A DNA stretch of 64,000 bases, from contig CALTVC010000007.1 of NCBI GenBank assembly GCA_943912855.1, positions 111,420-175,419 of the forward strand, in the 5' to 3' direction. Numbering within the stretch: position 1 is the first letter of the stretch; every line of letters begins with the position of its first letter. Position numbers and translations under genes: made by a program. Shown here one piece after another: positions 1-8,772 of the stretch. The stretch comes from an uncultured Flavobacterium sp. (GTDB taxonomy: Bacteria; Bacteroidota; Bacteroidia; Flavobacteriales; Flavobacteriaceae). The notes under the pieces are model-generated. The model was not told the DNA's origin and ran no database searches. It saw nothing but the letters and a program-made list of their open reading frames with translations.

Positions 1-140
1 CGATAGCTTTTGCCGTGCCTGGGCTTCCTCAGGCTACACCTTATTCTCTTTTCCATCCCCTCGCGCACCCCGCCCCTCAGGATGCCGATTTTGTAAACCC
101 AGCCACCGCAAACCCTTTTCCCTTTTACCCTTAGTCTATT

Positions 141-262
141 TTACACAAAATATTTGTAAACATTGTAAACAAACGGCGCAAGGTAGCGAAAACACTGGAC
201 TTTTTATATGTTTATATTTTGTTTATAAACTTTACCTGTTTACAAAAATTTATAAACATATA
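141..262. repeat. AT-rich cluster of TGTTTACAAA / TTTATAAACA repeats (left copy)
   Basis: Several inverted and direct copies of GTTTATAAAC and TGTTTACAAA-like words are packed in about 120 bp. One composite unit at 236-260 recurs almost exactly at 34820-34843, beside the integrase gene at the other end of the element. Sites of this kind at both element ends could bind the integrase arm domain or a replication initiator. The rest of the first 326 bases shows no gene. Confidence 0.5.
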
Positions 263-284
263 GTATAATAGTAAGGAATAGGCA

Positions 285-312
285 CAAAAAATCCCGCAAA
301 ATGGATTGCGGG
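285..312 (-). terminator. Terminator after the repressor operon
   Basis: Inverted repeat CCCGCA (293-298) / TGCGGG (307-312), followed on the minus strand by a run of T. It lies just downstream of the minus-strand gene at 327-809, so it would end the repressor/secreted-protein transcript. Confidence 0.65.
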
Positions 313-326
313 TGGTGGTTTTTAAA

Positions 327-809
327 TTATTGAACTAGTTTTTTATATTCCTGATATTCTGCCTCAGGGAAAAAATACATTTTATATCCTCCAAAGTCAA
401 AGCTATTAGTACTGTTCTTGTTAAATGCCTTGTATGCAGTGAGCTGTTCAGTGTTTAAGGCATTTCTTGTTTCATCTTCAATTTTTAATAGAGTAGATAT
501 CAGCTTTACTTTATTCTGTGCAGTTTCACCTGTTGCAAAAGCATCATAAGAGGATTTTAGTTCAGCCCACTGCTTTGCAAAAAGCTCATTCAATTTAATC
601 TTTTGGTCTTCATTAAGTTTTATTGCCAATTCAAGCTTTTTCAATTTTGAATCAGCAAAAGTTTGCTCGACAGATTTTTCAGAATGTTTCTTTTGATAGT
701 TTTCAATATTTCCTGTTGCGCCTTGAGTTCTGAATTTAAAATCCTTTTTGTCTTGCGCATTGGCAAATACCCCCAGCATCAATGCCAGGATAATAAAATA
801 ATGTTTCAT
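327..809 (-). CDS. Secreted helical protein of unknown function
   Basis: 160 aa with a clear N-terminal signal peptide (hydrophobic residues about 4-16, then FANAQ). The mature part is charged, lysine-rich and predicted alpha-helical, including the stretch LNEDQKIKLNELF. The pattern loosely recalls small periplasmic Spy/CpxP-like helical proteins, but I see no diagnostic motif. It follows the Xre repressor gene with an 11-bp gap on the same strand, so it should be expressed in the lysogen. A cell-surface role such as lysogenic conversion or superinfection exclusion is possible, but that is inferred from position only. Confidence 0.7.
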   Translation of the reverse strand: MKHYFIILALMLGVFANAQDKKDFKFRTQGATGNIENYQKKHSEKSVEQTFADSKLKKLELAIKLNEDQKIKLNELFAKQWAELKSSYDAFATGETAQNKVKLISTLLKIEDETRNALNTEQLTAYKAFNKNSTNSFDFGGYKMYFFPEAEYQEYKKLVQ

Positions 810-820
810 GGTTGTATAAG

Positions 821-1195
821 TTATTGGTTATAAGTTCTTTCTATCAAATCTCGTAAAAATAAATTATCAATTCGTAATTCTTCTACGTCTTTTTTAAGAA
901 TTTCAATAGTGTCCTTGTAAGCTTTCACTAATTCACTTTCATCCTTATATTGAGACTTTGGTTCGTTAACACTTAATGTACCAAATACTTTTTTGTATTC
1001 AGCATTTTCAGGAGCTACAAAAAGTTCAATAATATGAACACCTAAAGAATGTGCAATATTCTGCATTTTACTTAATGGTATATCCGCGCCTTCTTTCTCG
1101 TATTCAACCATAATTCGGGTCGAAAACCCACATTTTGCCGCTAATTCAGCCTGACTTAAATTATTTTTCTTTCTTAACTCTCTAATTCTTAGCAT
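821..1195 (-). CDS. Xre-family transcriptional repressor
   Basis: 124 aa. Residues 1-60 form a Cro/CI-type helix-turn-helix: RIRELRKKNNLSQAELAAK, then a second helix pair and LGVHIIELF. The C-terminal half (about 85-120) is a charged coiled coil, suitable for dimerisation. It is transcribed leftward and diverges from the early operon that begins at 1445. That is the position of a prophage master repressor. The inverted repeat at 1206-1258, immediately upstream of its start, is a likely operator. Repressor identity is well supported; control of lysogeny is inferred from layout. Confidence 0.85.
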   Translation of the reverse strand: MLRIRELRKKNNLSQAELAAKCGFSTRIMVEYEKEGADIPLSKMQNIAHSLGVHIIELFVAPENAEYKKVFGTLSVNEPKSQYKDESELVKAYKDTIEILKKDVEELRIDNLFLRDLIERTYNQ

Positions 1196-1205
1196 ATTGT
1201 GAATT

Positions 1206-1258
1206 ATGTTTCATAAATGTGTAAAATATTTCACTATTTATTTTGTTATATGAAACAT
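1206..1258. promoter_or_regulatory. Candidate repressor operator (divergent promoter region)
   Basis: Perfect 10-bp inverted arms ATGTTTCATA (1206-1215) and TATGAAACAT (1249-1258) flank an AT-rich spacer, which itself contains an imperfect palindrome at 1219-1234. It lies between the Xre gene and the rightward early operon. This arrangement suits cooperative repressor binding over both promoters. Confidence 0.6.
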
Positions 1259-1444
1259 CTTGCAGATATTTGCTTAACAAAACGTAACAAAAACGGCACG
1301 CAACCGTAACAAAAACAAAACAAAAATAGGAATTAAAAACGGGGTTAAATGCCCCCTTGCAAAATATTGCCTGTTCCTAACCTTGTAAGTAGTCAACGAT
1401 TGTGCCATTTGTAGGAATTTGATGTATAACAAAACAACTTATTT

Positions 1445-1621
1445 ATGTACACAATCAAGGAAATCAAGACGGCTATTGCAAACTGTAATACTACCGTTGA
1501 AGTACAAAAGATTCAGAGCCTGTTAGTTGATTACTCGGGCAAGCCGTTAAACCTCGCTTTCAAGGCGTGGCTTTTTGTGGCATGCAAGAACAGGAAATTT
1601 GCAATTCTTAAAGCAGCATGA
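1445..1621 (+). CDS. Small early protein, first gene of early operon
   Basis: 58-aa reading frame starting MYTIKEIKTA. Its TGA overlaps the ATG of the next gene (ATGA at 1618-1621), which supports translation of this short frame by coupling. It is mildly basic and has no recognised family. It is the first open frame after the repressor/operator region, the usual place for an early regulatory or Cro-like function, but no HTH is obvious. Confidence 0.6.
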   Translation: MYTIKEIKTAIANCNTTVEVQKIQSLLVDYSGKPLNLAFKAWLFVACKNRKFAILKAA

Positions 1622-1851
1622 GTACCCGCAACACTAAACTTCAGACGGGTATAGATAGCTTACCTGAAGAAAAGAGAAAACAGATAAGAGAAGAATTGCA
1701 TAAAGCAAAGATGGCTATTAATAGTGCGGCAGTTTTGATGCACGGAACCGACCTCGAATCTAATCCGCTTCTTGTGGATAATACGTACCCTTCTTTATGG
1801 AGTCAGCTTTATGATTTGGAACAGCTTTTTAAAGGAACCCGCAGGTTATGA
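1618..1851 (+). CDS. Small early hypothetical protein
   Basis: 77 aa, hydrophilic and helical (SLPEEKRKQIREELHKAK). It overlaps both neighbours by ATGA start/stop junctions (1618-1621 upstream, 1848-1851 downstream), so it is embedded in a translationally coupled early operon. No family recognised. Confidence 0.65.
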   Translation: MSTRNTKLQTGIDSLPEEKRKQIREELHKAKMAINSAAVLMHGTDLESNPLLVDNTYPSLWSQLYDLEQLFKGTRRL

Positions 1852-2310
1852 GAAATACCCCCCCCCTATAAACAGGACCGCCGGTATTACCTGCACCGCA
1901 AGTTAAAAGGCCGATACACCTACAGCGCTACAAACCGCACCGTATTGGTACCGCCTGATTACCCCGATAACGACAGCGACATTGCTGAGCTGCGCGACAC
2001 CTTCCGCTATAACATTCAATATTCAATAACAGAGGCTATGAATTTTACCACCGACGAAAAAGAAGAAATAACCAACACCCTTGGTAAGCATTACTCAGGC
2101 AAGGTAATAGCCCACCTGAACAGCAAGGGCATTACCAATGCCGATGGCAATCCGTACAGCGCCGACAGCGTGCGCAACATTGTAAACGGTACGAACGGCC
2201 GGAGCGCTAACCCCGAAGTGGTTGCCGCCATACTGGAACTGGTAGCCGAAACCAAGAAAAGCCTTGCAGGGCTGGAGAAGAAAAGGAAAAAAGTACTTAA
2301 AACGAGCTGA
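1848..2310 (+). pseudogene. Frameshifted early gene (poly-C tract)
   Basis: An ATG at 1848 overlaps the preceding stop (ATGA), but its frame closes after seven codons. The next frame is open without an ATG from 1852 to 2310, and reads on as KQDRRYYLHRKLKGRY and then the 121 residues that can also start from a TTG at 1945. The two frames are joined by a run of nine C (1858-1866); eight C would give one intact gene of about 153 aa. This is a slipped-strand indel, a phase-variable tract or a sequencing error. The product is basic at its C-terminus (LEKKRKKVLKTS) and unrecognised. Confidence 0.55.
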
Positions 2311-2312
2311 CC

Positions 2313-2576
2313 ATGAACCTGCCACAAAAATATACCGACCTGCTATCCCTCCCGATAAGCGATCGCACCATAGCTTTTATGATGGTTACCCCGCTTGAAA
2401 GGGAGTACGTAAACAATCTATCGGCGTTGCAAAAGCTAACCGACAGCCGTTTTTGCAATGACATCAACAACCATAGCCCGGAATATGAAACCATATACAG
2501 GCCGTTGCTTCAGCGTAAAATAGATGCCTTGCAATTAGAGGTATATAACCAGGCTAAACTACTGGGCCATGGATAA
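2313..2576 (+). CDS. Small early hypothetical protein
   Basis: 87 aa, acidic-neutral and helical, with no signal or membrane segment. It begins two bases after the preceding stop and overlaps the next gene by 8 bp. Function not recognised; position suggests an accessory early protein. Confidence 0.65.
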   Translation: MNLPQKYTDLLSLPISDRTIAFMMVTPLEREYVNNLSALQKLTDSRFCNDINNHSPEYETIYRPLLQRKIDALQLEVYNQAKLLGHG

Positions 2577-2934
2577 AGCAAAAATGATTTGGGTACTTCA
2601 GCAGATACTTATAACGTATACCGATGCTATTACCGATGCGCCCAACTTTACCAATAAAGAATTTCTGCCTTACCTGGGAAGTTTAAAGATATCTGGTGGT
2701 ATGTGCGAGCTACTGTATGACTACGTGCAGGCTGACAGTGCAAAAGAGTTAAAAACTGAGTTGTTTAAGGACAACCATGCACCATACTTTACTATGTACT
2801 GGTACAATGCTCCCTTTATGGTAAAGTTTAAATGGGAACGGATATCTGCTTTGGAATCACGCAAGAACAACCTTGAAAGGACCATTAACCGACTACAAAC
2901 CGAATTAAGTTATGACCAACCAGCAAATACTTAA
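2569..2934 (+). CDS. Hypothetical early protein, paralogue of the next gene
   Basis: 121 aa, aromatic-rich. It shares a pattern with the protein encoded at 2912-3268: a GGMCELLYDYVQ-like segment, then a YWYNAP/SSYWYP segment, then a C-terminal heptad stretch ending LERTINRLQTEL against LNRTIGRLENEV. The adjacent pair probably arose by duplication. It overlaps its neighbours at both ends. Function unknown. Confidence 0.65.
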   Translation: MDKAKMIWVLQQILITYTDAITDAPNFTNKEFLPYLGSLKISGGMCELLYDYVQADSAKELKTELFKDNHAPYFTMYWYNAPFMVKFKWERISALESRKNNLERTINRLQTELSYDQPANT

Positions 2935-3268
2935 CGCGCTCTACCCGGTACGCCAAGCATACCGCGAAGCGATAGAAGATATACAGGCAATGCACATGGA
3001 TGATCCTTATGATTATTTGTATGGTATCAATATGGAAGAAGGAATGTGTTTGGTGATAAGTGAGATGCAACGCGACCTATATTGGCTTATGAAAGAATTG
3101 AGCCAAGACATTGTTGCAAAGACTAATAGTAGCTACTGGTACCCACGTGCCGAACATTATTGGAGCTGGCCTAATAAAATCATACCGCAATGCCTACAGC
3201 CACGCCTGGACCACCTAAACCGAACCATTGGCAGATTAGAAAACGAAGTAAACGAGTACGAAGCATGA
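2912..3268 (+). CDS. Hypothetical early protein, paralogue of the previous gene
   Basis: 118 aa. It aligns by eye with the preceding protein (matching MEEGMCLVIS, SSYWYPRAE and C-terminal LNRTIGRLENEV segments). The C-terminal coiled coil suggests that the two could form a heterodimer. It starts 23 bp inside the previous gene, and its stop overlaps the next ATG (3265-3268). Confidence 0.65.
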   Translation: MTNQQILNALYPVRQAYREAIEDIQAMHMDDPYDYLYGINMEEGMCLVISEMQRDLYWLMKELSQDIVAKTNSSYWYPRAEHYWSWPNKIIPQCLQPRLDHLNRTIGRLENEVNEYEA

Positions 3269-3888
3269 TAACAGAACTATATAAATTATATCCATTGCAA
3301 GCAAAGGCCTGGGAGCTTAAGTTAAGTGAGGTTGATGAAGGTTACCTATGTTGTGATATTATTGTTTTCGCTGAAAATCGTGGTAAAGCCAAATCTGCTT
3401 TGCTAACACGAGCAAGGCACGAAGGGCTTGATGTTCTAAATACGGGTGAAGAAATTACTTACCTGAATATACCTGTTCAGCGTTCACCGGCATCGGATAA
3501 ATTTTTATTTGAAGATGAAGCCCTTTCAGGTTATAGAATTAGTGAAATTTTAGTAGAAAGGGAAAGGCTTAAAAAGCTTGATGAGCTACTAAAAGACGAA
3601 AGTATAACGCATTGCTATATCTGCCGACACGGACAGTATTACAGGCCACGCTATTGTGGTTATACAAGTTCAAAGATTTCTGCCGGTGTCTACCTTACAG
3701 CTGATGCAGTACGTCATGCAAGAGGTGTAGCGGATATTAAGCTACTGCCTGTAAATCCTGAATCACATAACCAATTAATCATTGCCGAAATAGCAAAGCT
3801 TGAATCTAATCTTATAACTGACAATGCAAGCACTATACCACCCCAGTCAACTACCGGGAGCCATCAAAAAGGCGATACGCCAACGTGA
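3265..3888 (+). CDS. Hypothetical early protein with CxxC-like centre
   Basis: 207 aa from the ATG at 3265, chosen because it forms an ATGA overlap with the previous stop. Earlier in-frame starts lie inside that gene. A central segment HCYICRHGQYYRPRYCGYT holds three cysteines and a histidine that could bind metal. The last 20 residues overlap the next small frame. No family recognised. Confidence 0.6.
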   Translation: MITELYKLYPLQAKAWELKLSEVDEGYLCCDIIVFAENRGKAKSALLTRARHEGLDVLNTGEEITYLNIPVQRSPASDKFLFEDEALSGYRISEILVERERLKKLDELLKDESITHCYICRHGQYYRPRYCGYTSSKISAGVYLTADAVRHARGVADIKLLPVNPESHNQLIIAEIAKLESNLITDNASTIPPQSTTGSHQKGDTPT

Positions 3889-3997
3889 TGTACTGCAAGC
3901 TTCATCAGGCTTTACAGATGAAGACAAAGCTACCCTTGATGCTATTTACAGTGACTTCATAACCAAAGGCACTGAGATAATGAACAAACACAAATAA
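3824..3997 (+). CDS. Small early hypothetical protein
   Basis: 57 aa, starting MQALYHPSQLPGAIKKAIRQ and ending EIMNKHK. It begins 65 bp inside the preceding gene and ends 23 bp before the primase-helicase. Composition looks coding (amphipathic helices). No family recognised. Confidence 0.5.
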   Translation: MQALYHPSQLPGAIKKAIRQRDVLQASSGFTDEDKATLDAIYSDFITKGTEIMNKHK

Positions 3998-4020
3998 GCC
4001 CTTAATACTAGCCGACATAT

Positions 4021-7011
4021 ATGGCATTCCAGTATAGCAGACAGCACTTTCTCGACAACACTAACGGAGGTTTGGATTACCTGTTAAAGGTGTATCCAAA
4101 TGGTCGTGGGTATGAAGAGAAAAAACGCAACTTTAAAGTTGACGGTAACGACGATACACCAAGCGGACGCATTGAAAGGCATCACGGTGTGTACTATTTT
4201 TATGATTATCGCCTTGATAAGACAGGGCGCAACGCTATTGACGTATGCATACAGCAACATGGTTTTGAGTTTTATGAAGCCTTAGAATTTCTGTATAAGG
4301 ATTGTAACGTGGCTACCCTGGAAGGTAAGAGCAGTCGTCGTGCTGAGTGGAAGCGTGAAGAAACATTCCTGGATAAAGAACATTGGCATTTTGAATACTA
4401 CGACACCCCACAAAACCTGAAAGTGTTTGCGCCCTTCCTGTCATACGACACGTGCAATACGTTCAATTTTAGAAGCGTAAAGCACTACGAATTTGTTAGT
4501 TACATTAAAGATGACAAAGGCAATGATACCAAAAAAAAGCAGTTAAATAAGGTTTTTTCAACCGATGAATATCCAATTTTCGCCTTTGTAGAGGACGAAT
4601 TTATAAAGACCTACGAGCCCTTTACAAAAAAGGAATTTCGGTTTAAGTTTTTTGGTAAAAAACCGCCCAATTTCATATTTGGATGGAAGCACTTGTTAGA
4701 TGGTGTCGATGTTGAACAGATAAAACGCCTTCGCAAAAAGCTGAAGGATGCCCAATCACCAAGGGATCAAAAGAAGCTCCGTGAAGAACTCGACGAATAT
4801 CTTATAGAACCGGTAATAATGGCTTCAGGTGGTTCAGATGGGCTTAACGTTGCCAGTCTTGGCTACAATGTAATATGGTTTAACAGCGAACACGAACAAA
4901 TAAGCTTTGACGACTATCAACTTTTAAAAACCATAAGTAAAGGTGTATACAGCCTGCCCGATTTAGATGGTACCGGTGTAGACCAGGGCAGTAAACTTGG
5001 TATGGAACACCTTGACCTTAAAACCATTTGGTTACCGCTGAACTATGAAACTACCGGTAAGAAAGATTTTCGCGACTGGATAACACTACACAAAGAAAAA
5101 GGCAGGGAATCATGCGCCAAGCAGTTTAAAAAACTTCTGGATAATGCCCTTATGTTCATGTGGTGGGAGTGGAATAAAGGCGGTAGCAACTATAAATATA
5201 ACTACGTAAATCTGATTTACTTTTTAGAGCATAAAGGATTTTACGTCCACAAAATTGAGCACCGAAACGCACAAAAAGGCAAGATAGAGAACATATTTAT
5301 AAAGATAGACAGTCACGTAGCGCGCGAAGTGCACCCCAGTGAGATAAAGGTGTATTTACAGGATTGGCTTAAAGAAAAGCAGATTAAGCTACAGGTGCGT
5401 AACATGGTTATTGGATCCCGTGGCATCAATAGCGAACAGTTGCTAAGCTTGCCACGGAAGTCTCTTGATTACCGCCTTGCAAAGCGCAATACGCAATATT
5501 TCTTTTTTAATAATAAAGCCGTGCAGATTAGCCCGGAAGCCATTACAGAAGTAAAGCCAAAATCCGTTGGTGTAATCATTTGGGATAATAAGATTGTAAA
5601 GCACAATATAACCCTTGATAAGCAACCACAGTTCAGGATTTTTAAGGATGCACAGGGATTTTGGGATATTGAGGTAAACGAGAAAAACAACCCGTACCTA
5701 AACTACCTGATTAATGCAAGCCGTGTATACTGGCGTGTAGAACTGGAAGAATTCTTTGGAAACGACATAGCAGCAAAGGAAGCCTACCACGCTAAACATC
5801 GCTTTGACATTGCAGGGCCAAACCTAACCGCTGAACAGATTAGAGAGCAAAAGCAACATCTTATTAATAAAATCTTTGGCCTTGGTTACCTCTTGCATGG
5901 CTTTAAGGATGATGGTAAACCGTGGTCGTTAACAGCGATTGACAACAAGATACCGGATTTGGCAGCAGACAGTAACGGGCGTAGCGGTAAATCCATCTAC
6001 ATCGGTAAGCCGTTGGAATACCTTAAAAACCGTGTCATACTCAAAGGCCGTGACCCGAAGCTTACCGACAACCAGTTTATCTATGACGAAGTTACCGAAG
6101 ATACCGAAGTAATATTTGTAGATGATGCCCACTACAATCTGGACTACGGGTTTTTCTTCAGTGAGATAACCGGCAGTACCAAGGTAAACAAGAAGCACGG
6201 GCTTCAGTTTGAAATACCGTTTAACCGTTCGCCAAAGTACGCCGTAAGTACCAACTTCTTACCAAAGGATTTGGGACCAAGCTTACGCGGTAGGTTACTG
6301 CTTACGGTGTTCAGCGATTACTACCACGTACGTAACGGTAACGAGTACCTGGAAGACCGCAGCCCGGCATCGGAAATGGGTTTCAACATCCTGACCGAGA
6401 ACAGCCCGCCCGAAGAGTTTAATCTGTTCTACAATTTCTGTATGCAGTCGGTTCAGTTTTATATGAATACCCCGGAGAAACTCGAAGCACCGGAAGGTAA
6501 CGTTGAGAAACGTAACTACATGCAGGTTATGGGTGATGCATATCATGAATGGGCTAAGGAATACTTTGCCACGGATGATACCGGATTTAGTCCACATCTA
6601 AACGTAGCCATTGAAAAGCGCATCGCTATGGATGATTACAACCGCTTTGTGAAAAACAAAGGCATGAGCGCCCAGCGTTGGAAAAAAGCACTTGAAGCCT
6701 ATTGTTCATTGCAAGGCTGGGAACTTAATCCGCCTGCGCTGTGTGGCTCAGATGGATTGATAAAACGGGCTATTGAAGACCCGGTAACCAAAAAGCGTTC
6801 GGTGTTGGAGCATTTCTATGTCAACGCCACCGGCAGGCAGATTTTTAAGGAAGGTAACACCATAGTATCGCGTGATGCAAAAGGCAACACCCATCAGGTA
6901 CAAATGGAACTGGTAGCGCCACAAGAACAACCTGAACGTGATTACTATAACGAAGTGATGGGGATAAATGAAAACTCTCCGCAAGAACCTGAATTACCAA
7001 ACGAGTTTTAA
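4021..7011 (+). CDS. Primase-helicase (degenerate CHC2 / Toprim / SF3 helicase)
   Basis: 996 aa, the core replication protein of element 1. Residues 1-95 resemble a CHC2-type primase domain (PSGRIERHHGVYYFYDY, then AIDVCIQQHGFEFYEALEFLY) but lack the zinc cysteines. Around 262-330, MASGGSDGLNVASLGYNVIW and then SLPDLDGTG match a Toprim fold with its acidic residues. The C-terminal third is a superfamily-3 helicase: Walker A SNGRSGKS near residue 650, Walker B VIFVDDAH near 696, and the SF3 sensor AVSTNF near 742. SF3 primase-helicases drive replication of many small viruses and plasmids. The gene sits alone in size amid tiny early genes. Activity is inferred from motifs. Confidence 0.85.
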   Translation: MAFQYSRQHFLDNTNGGLDYLLKVYPNGRGYEEKKRNFKVDGNDDTPSGRIERHHGVYYFYDYRLDKTGRNAIDVCIQQHGFEFYEALEFLYKDCNVATLEGKSSRRAEWKREETFLDKEHWHFEYYDTPQNLKVFAPFLSYDTCNTFNFRSVKHYEFVSYIKDDKGNDTKKKQLNKVFSTDEYPIFAFVEDEFIKTYEPFTKKEFRFKFFGKKPPNFIFGWKHLLDGVDVEQIKRLRKKLKDAQSPRDQKKLREELDEYLIEPVIMASGGSDGLNVASLGYNVIWFNSEHEQISFDDYQLLKTISKGVYSLPDLDGTGVDQGSKLGMEHLDLKTIWLPLNYETTGKKDFRDWITLHKEKGRESCAKQFKKLLDNALMFMWWEWNKGGSNYKYNYVNLIYFLEHKGFYVHKIEHRNAQKGKIENIFIKIDSHVAREVHPSEIKVYLQDWLKEKQIKLQVRNMVIGSRGINSEQLLSLPRKSLDYRLAKRNTQYFFFNNKAVQISPEAITEVKPKSVGVIIWDNKIVKHNITLDKQPQFRIFKDAQGFWDIEVNEKNNPYLNYLINASRVYWRVELEEFFGNDIAAKEAYHAKHRFDIAGPNLTAEQIREQKQHLINKIFGLGYLLHGFKDDGKPWSLTAIDNKIPDLAADSNGRSGKSIYIGKPLEYLKNRVILKGRDPKLTDNQFIYDEVTEDTEVIFVDDAHYNLDYGFFFSEITGSTKVNKKHGLQFEIPFNRSPKYAVSTNFLPKDLGPSLRGRLLLTVFSDYYHVRNGNEYLEDRSPASEMGFNILTENSPPEEFNLFYNFCMQSVQFYMNTPEKLEAPEGNVEKRNYMQVMGDAYHEWAKEYFATDDTGFSPHLNVAIEKRIAMDDYNRFVKNKGMSAQRWKKALEAYCSLQGWELNPPALCGSDGLIKRAIEDPVTKKRSVLEHFYVNATGRQIFKEGNTIVSRDAKGNTHQVQMELVAPQEQPERDYYNEVMGINENSPQEPELPNEF

Positions 7012-7012
7012 T

Positions 7013-7273
7013 ATGCCACGAAACGAACTGATATACGAACCCTGGTGCAACGAACGTGGCATTCTCATTTACCCCGTGCCTATTACGGCTACTGCTAACG
7101 GCGTGTACCACATTTGTATAGAAGTGGCTGGCAAAGTTACCAAGGGGCAGTTTACCTACCGCGACAAGCCCATGAAAGGAGAGCCCAGCGTATGGGATAA
7201 GATACGCCAACTGTATAAAGAGACGTACGAAAAGAATTTTAAGCCCTTAACCAATGAGTACAACAACAAATAA
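7013..7273 (+). CDS. Small early hypothetical protein
   Basis: 86 aa from the ATG at 7013, two bases after the primase-helicase stop; an earlier in-frame start would lie inside that gene. Beta-rich with many aromatics. Its 3' end overlaps the next gene by 20 bp. No family recognised. Confidence 0.6.
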   Translation: MPRNELIYEPWCNERGILIYPVPITATANGVYHICIEVAGKVTKGQFTYRDKPMKGEPSVWDKIRQLYKETYEKNFKPLTNEYNNK

Positions 7274-7505
7274 AAAACAGTGGCCCAGCCGTCTTACAAA
7301 AGGCTTCTTGCAGGAAGCGTACGGTAACCAAATGGCTGAAGCAACAATAAGGGAGAGCATTAACGTAATTATCGACGAGAAACGCCCTGCCGAACCCGGT
7401 AAACGACGCCGATGCCAGTTGCTCCGCGTGGGCGAAGTCAAGGAGTTTATTGCCACGTATGGCGCTCCCCTTGGTTACGAAGTACCGGCTGAGTTCTTAG
7501 AATAA
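7254..7505 (+). CDS. Small early protein, possible DNA-binding
   Basis: 83 aa, with a basic segment (KRRRCQLLRVGEVKEFI) preceded by a helical region that reads like a weak helix-turn-helix. It overlaps the previous gene by 20 bp. DNA binding is only suggested by the basic helices. Confidence 0.55.
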   Translation: MSTTTNKKQWPSRLTKGFLQEAYGNQMAEATIRESINVIIDEKRPAEPGKRRRCQLLRVGEVKEFIATYGAPLGYEVPAEFLE

Positions 7506-7520
7506 CCAAACCCTACATAT

Positions 7521-7679
7521 ATGGAAATCCGATTTTTTTTAGGCGCTGTGGTAGCCATTACCGCAGCCGCCCTCACAGCACTCGTGCTTTGCCGAACCCT
7601 TGCAAGGCATTTCAAGAATAAAAAAAACAATGTTCAACAAATTAATAATCAAAAAGATGCGACCAAAACACAACAGTAG
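7521..7679 (+). CDS. Small single-pass membrane protein
   Basis: 52 aa, starting MEIRFFLGAVVAITAAAL. One strong transmembrane helix at residues 5-25 is followed by a basic, glutamine/asparagine-rich tail. It sits 15 bp after the preceding gene in the same operon. It overlaps the start of the zinc-ribbon frame, so one of the two starts may be later. Function unknown. Confidence 0.5.
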   Translation: MEIRFFLGAVVAITAAALTALVLCRTLARHFKNKKNNVQQINNQKDATKTQQ

Positions 7680-7824
7680 AGCGAAAAATTATCGCAACAA
7701 CAAACAAGGCAAGCCACAACAGGAGAAACAGCATGCACCGCCACAAGTTTGCCGGTTCTGCTGGTCGGCAACCTTAGAACCTGATCAGAAAGTATGCCCG
7801 GTATGTTCTAGTGAAGTACAGTAG
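7630..7824 (+). CDS. Small zinc-ribbon protein
   Basis: 64 aa from the ATG at 7630; an alternative ATG at 7657 would reduce overlap with the membrane-peptide gene. The N-terminal half is very basic (RPKHNSRAKNYRNNKQ). The C-terminus is a two-knuckle zinc ribbon, CRFCW then CPVCSSEV. A nucleic-acid-binding role is plausible from the basic tail plus ribbon. Confidence 0.6.
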   Translation: MFNKLIIKKMRPKHNSRAKNYRNNKQGKPQQEKQHAPPQVCRFCWSATLEPDQKVCPVCSSEVQ

Positions 7825-7826
7825 CC

Positions 7827-8057
7827 ATGCCACAACCCATAAAACGTACGGTAAACATCTGCCTGAGTGATTTGCCGAAAGAAAAGATGTACCGCCCTGC
7901 CAATGGCAAGGCATACATATCCCTCACATTATGGGGTATGCCGCACTACAACCACCTGGACCAGAATGTAGAGGTTCAGGTTACGGTTTCCCCGGAAGAT
8001 GTTAAAAACAATGTACCCCCGCTGGTTGTCGGCGGTGGGCAAATAAACCTGGTGTAG
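7827..8057 (+). CDS. Small early hypothetical protein
   Basis: 76 aa, beta-rich (VNICLSDLPKEKMYRPANGK, then LTLWGMPHYNHLDQNVEVQV). Packed between its neighbours with 2-bp gaps on both sides, so clearly part of the operon. No family recognised. Confidence 0.6.
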   Translation: MPQPIKRTVNICLSDLPKEKMYRPANGKAYISLTLWGMPHYNHLDQNVEVQVTVSPEDVKNNVPPLVVGGGQINLV

Positions 8058-8059
8058 TT

Positions 8060-8770
8060 ATGGAATTAGCTAAAAAAGAACGCCCCATACTTATGAGTTC
8101 CCCCATGGCCTTGGCAACGCGCAACGGTACCAAGACTGAAACCCGCCGTATTATGGATAAAGTAAACGTAGACCCCTCACGGTTTGTTTGCTTTGCTTTA
8201 GATGGAGTTGCGCACTTCGATGATTTAATGCTGGAGAACGCCGAAGTATCTGATGTGTTGGTTAACTGCCCTTACGGAAAAGTAGGCGATGTACTTTGGA
8301 TAAGAGAGCCTTACTACGCTTATGGAAAGTGGGTAAAATACCCTGTTGATTGTAAATTAAAATGGGTATTTGTGGACCTGACAGATATAATGCCCGATAA
8401 ACCATACTTATATACAGATGCTATCCCGCAAGACGTATTAACCCAAAGAGTTGAGCAGGTTAAAGGTTATTATAAACGCCCTTCTATTTTCATGCCAAAA
8501 GCAGCCTGCCGTACCAAGGTAGAAATCGTTGGACTGAAGGTAGAGCGGTTGAATGATATTACCGAAGAAAGCGCCATAGCGGAGGGTATAGAATATTTAG
8601 GCGAAAACATCTTTGAAGTAAAGATGTACAAGAACTATGTCCATACAGATTATAAGACTGATAATGCCAAATTTAGTTTCCAAACCCTGTGGCAAAGCAT
8701 CAACGGTATTGGTAGCTGGAACGAAAATCCTTTTGTGTGGGTGGTGCAGTTTAAGCTTTTAGATGACTAA
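8060..8770 (+). CDS. ASCH-domain phage protein
   Basis: 236 aa. The opening (RPILMSSPMALATRNGTKTETRRI) and the CPYGKVGDVLWIREPYY segment are characteristic of ASCH/PUA-like proteins common in phage genomes, and the closing WNENPFVWVVQFKLL strand fits the same fold. ASCH domains are thought to bind RNA or modified bases; no catalytic role can be assigned here. It sits in the early operon between two small genes. Confidence 0.7.
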   Translation: MELAKKERPILMSSPMALATRNGTKTETRRIMDKVNVDPSRFVCFALDGVAHFDDLMLENAEVSDVLVNCPYGKVGDVLWIREPYYAYGKWVKYPVDCKLKWVFVDLTDIMPDKPYLYTDAIPQDVLTQRVEQVKGYYKRPSIFMPKAACRTKVEIVGLKVERLNDITEESAIAEGIEYLGENIFEVKMYKNYVHTDYKTDNAKFSFQTLWQSINGIGSWNENPFVWVVQFKLLDD

Positions 8771-8772
8771 CT

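Noticed and set aside
182..190. GGTAGCGAA near the left end as a third attachment copy
   Set aside because: Only nine bases match the tRNA repeat, which can occur by chance; the true left copy should be longer.
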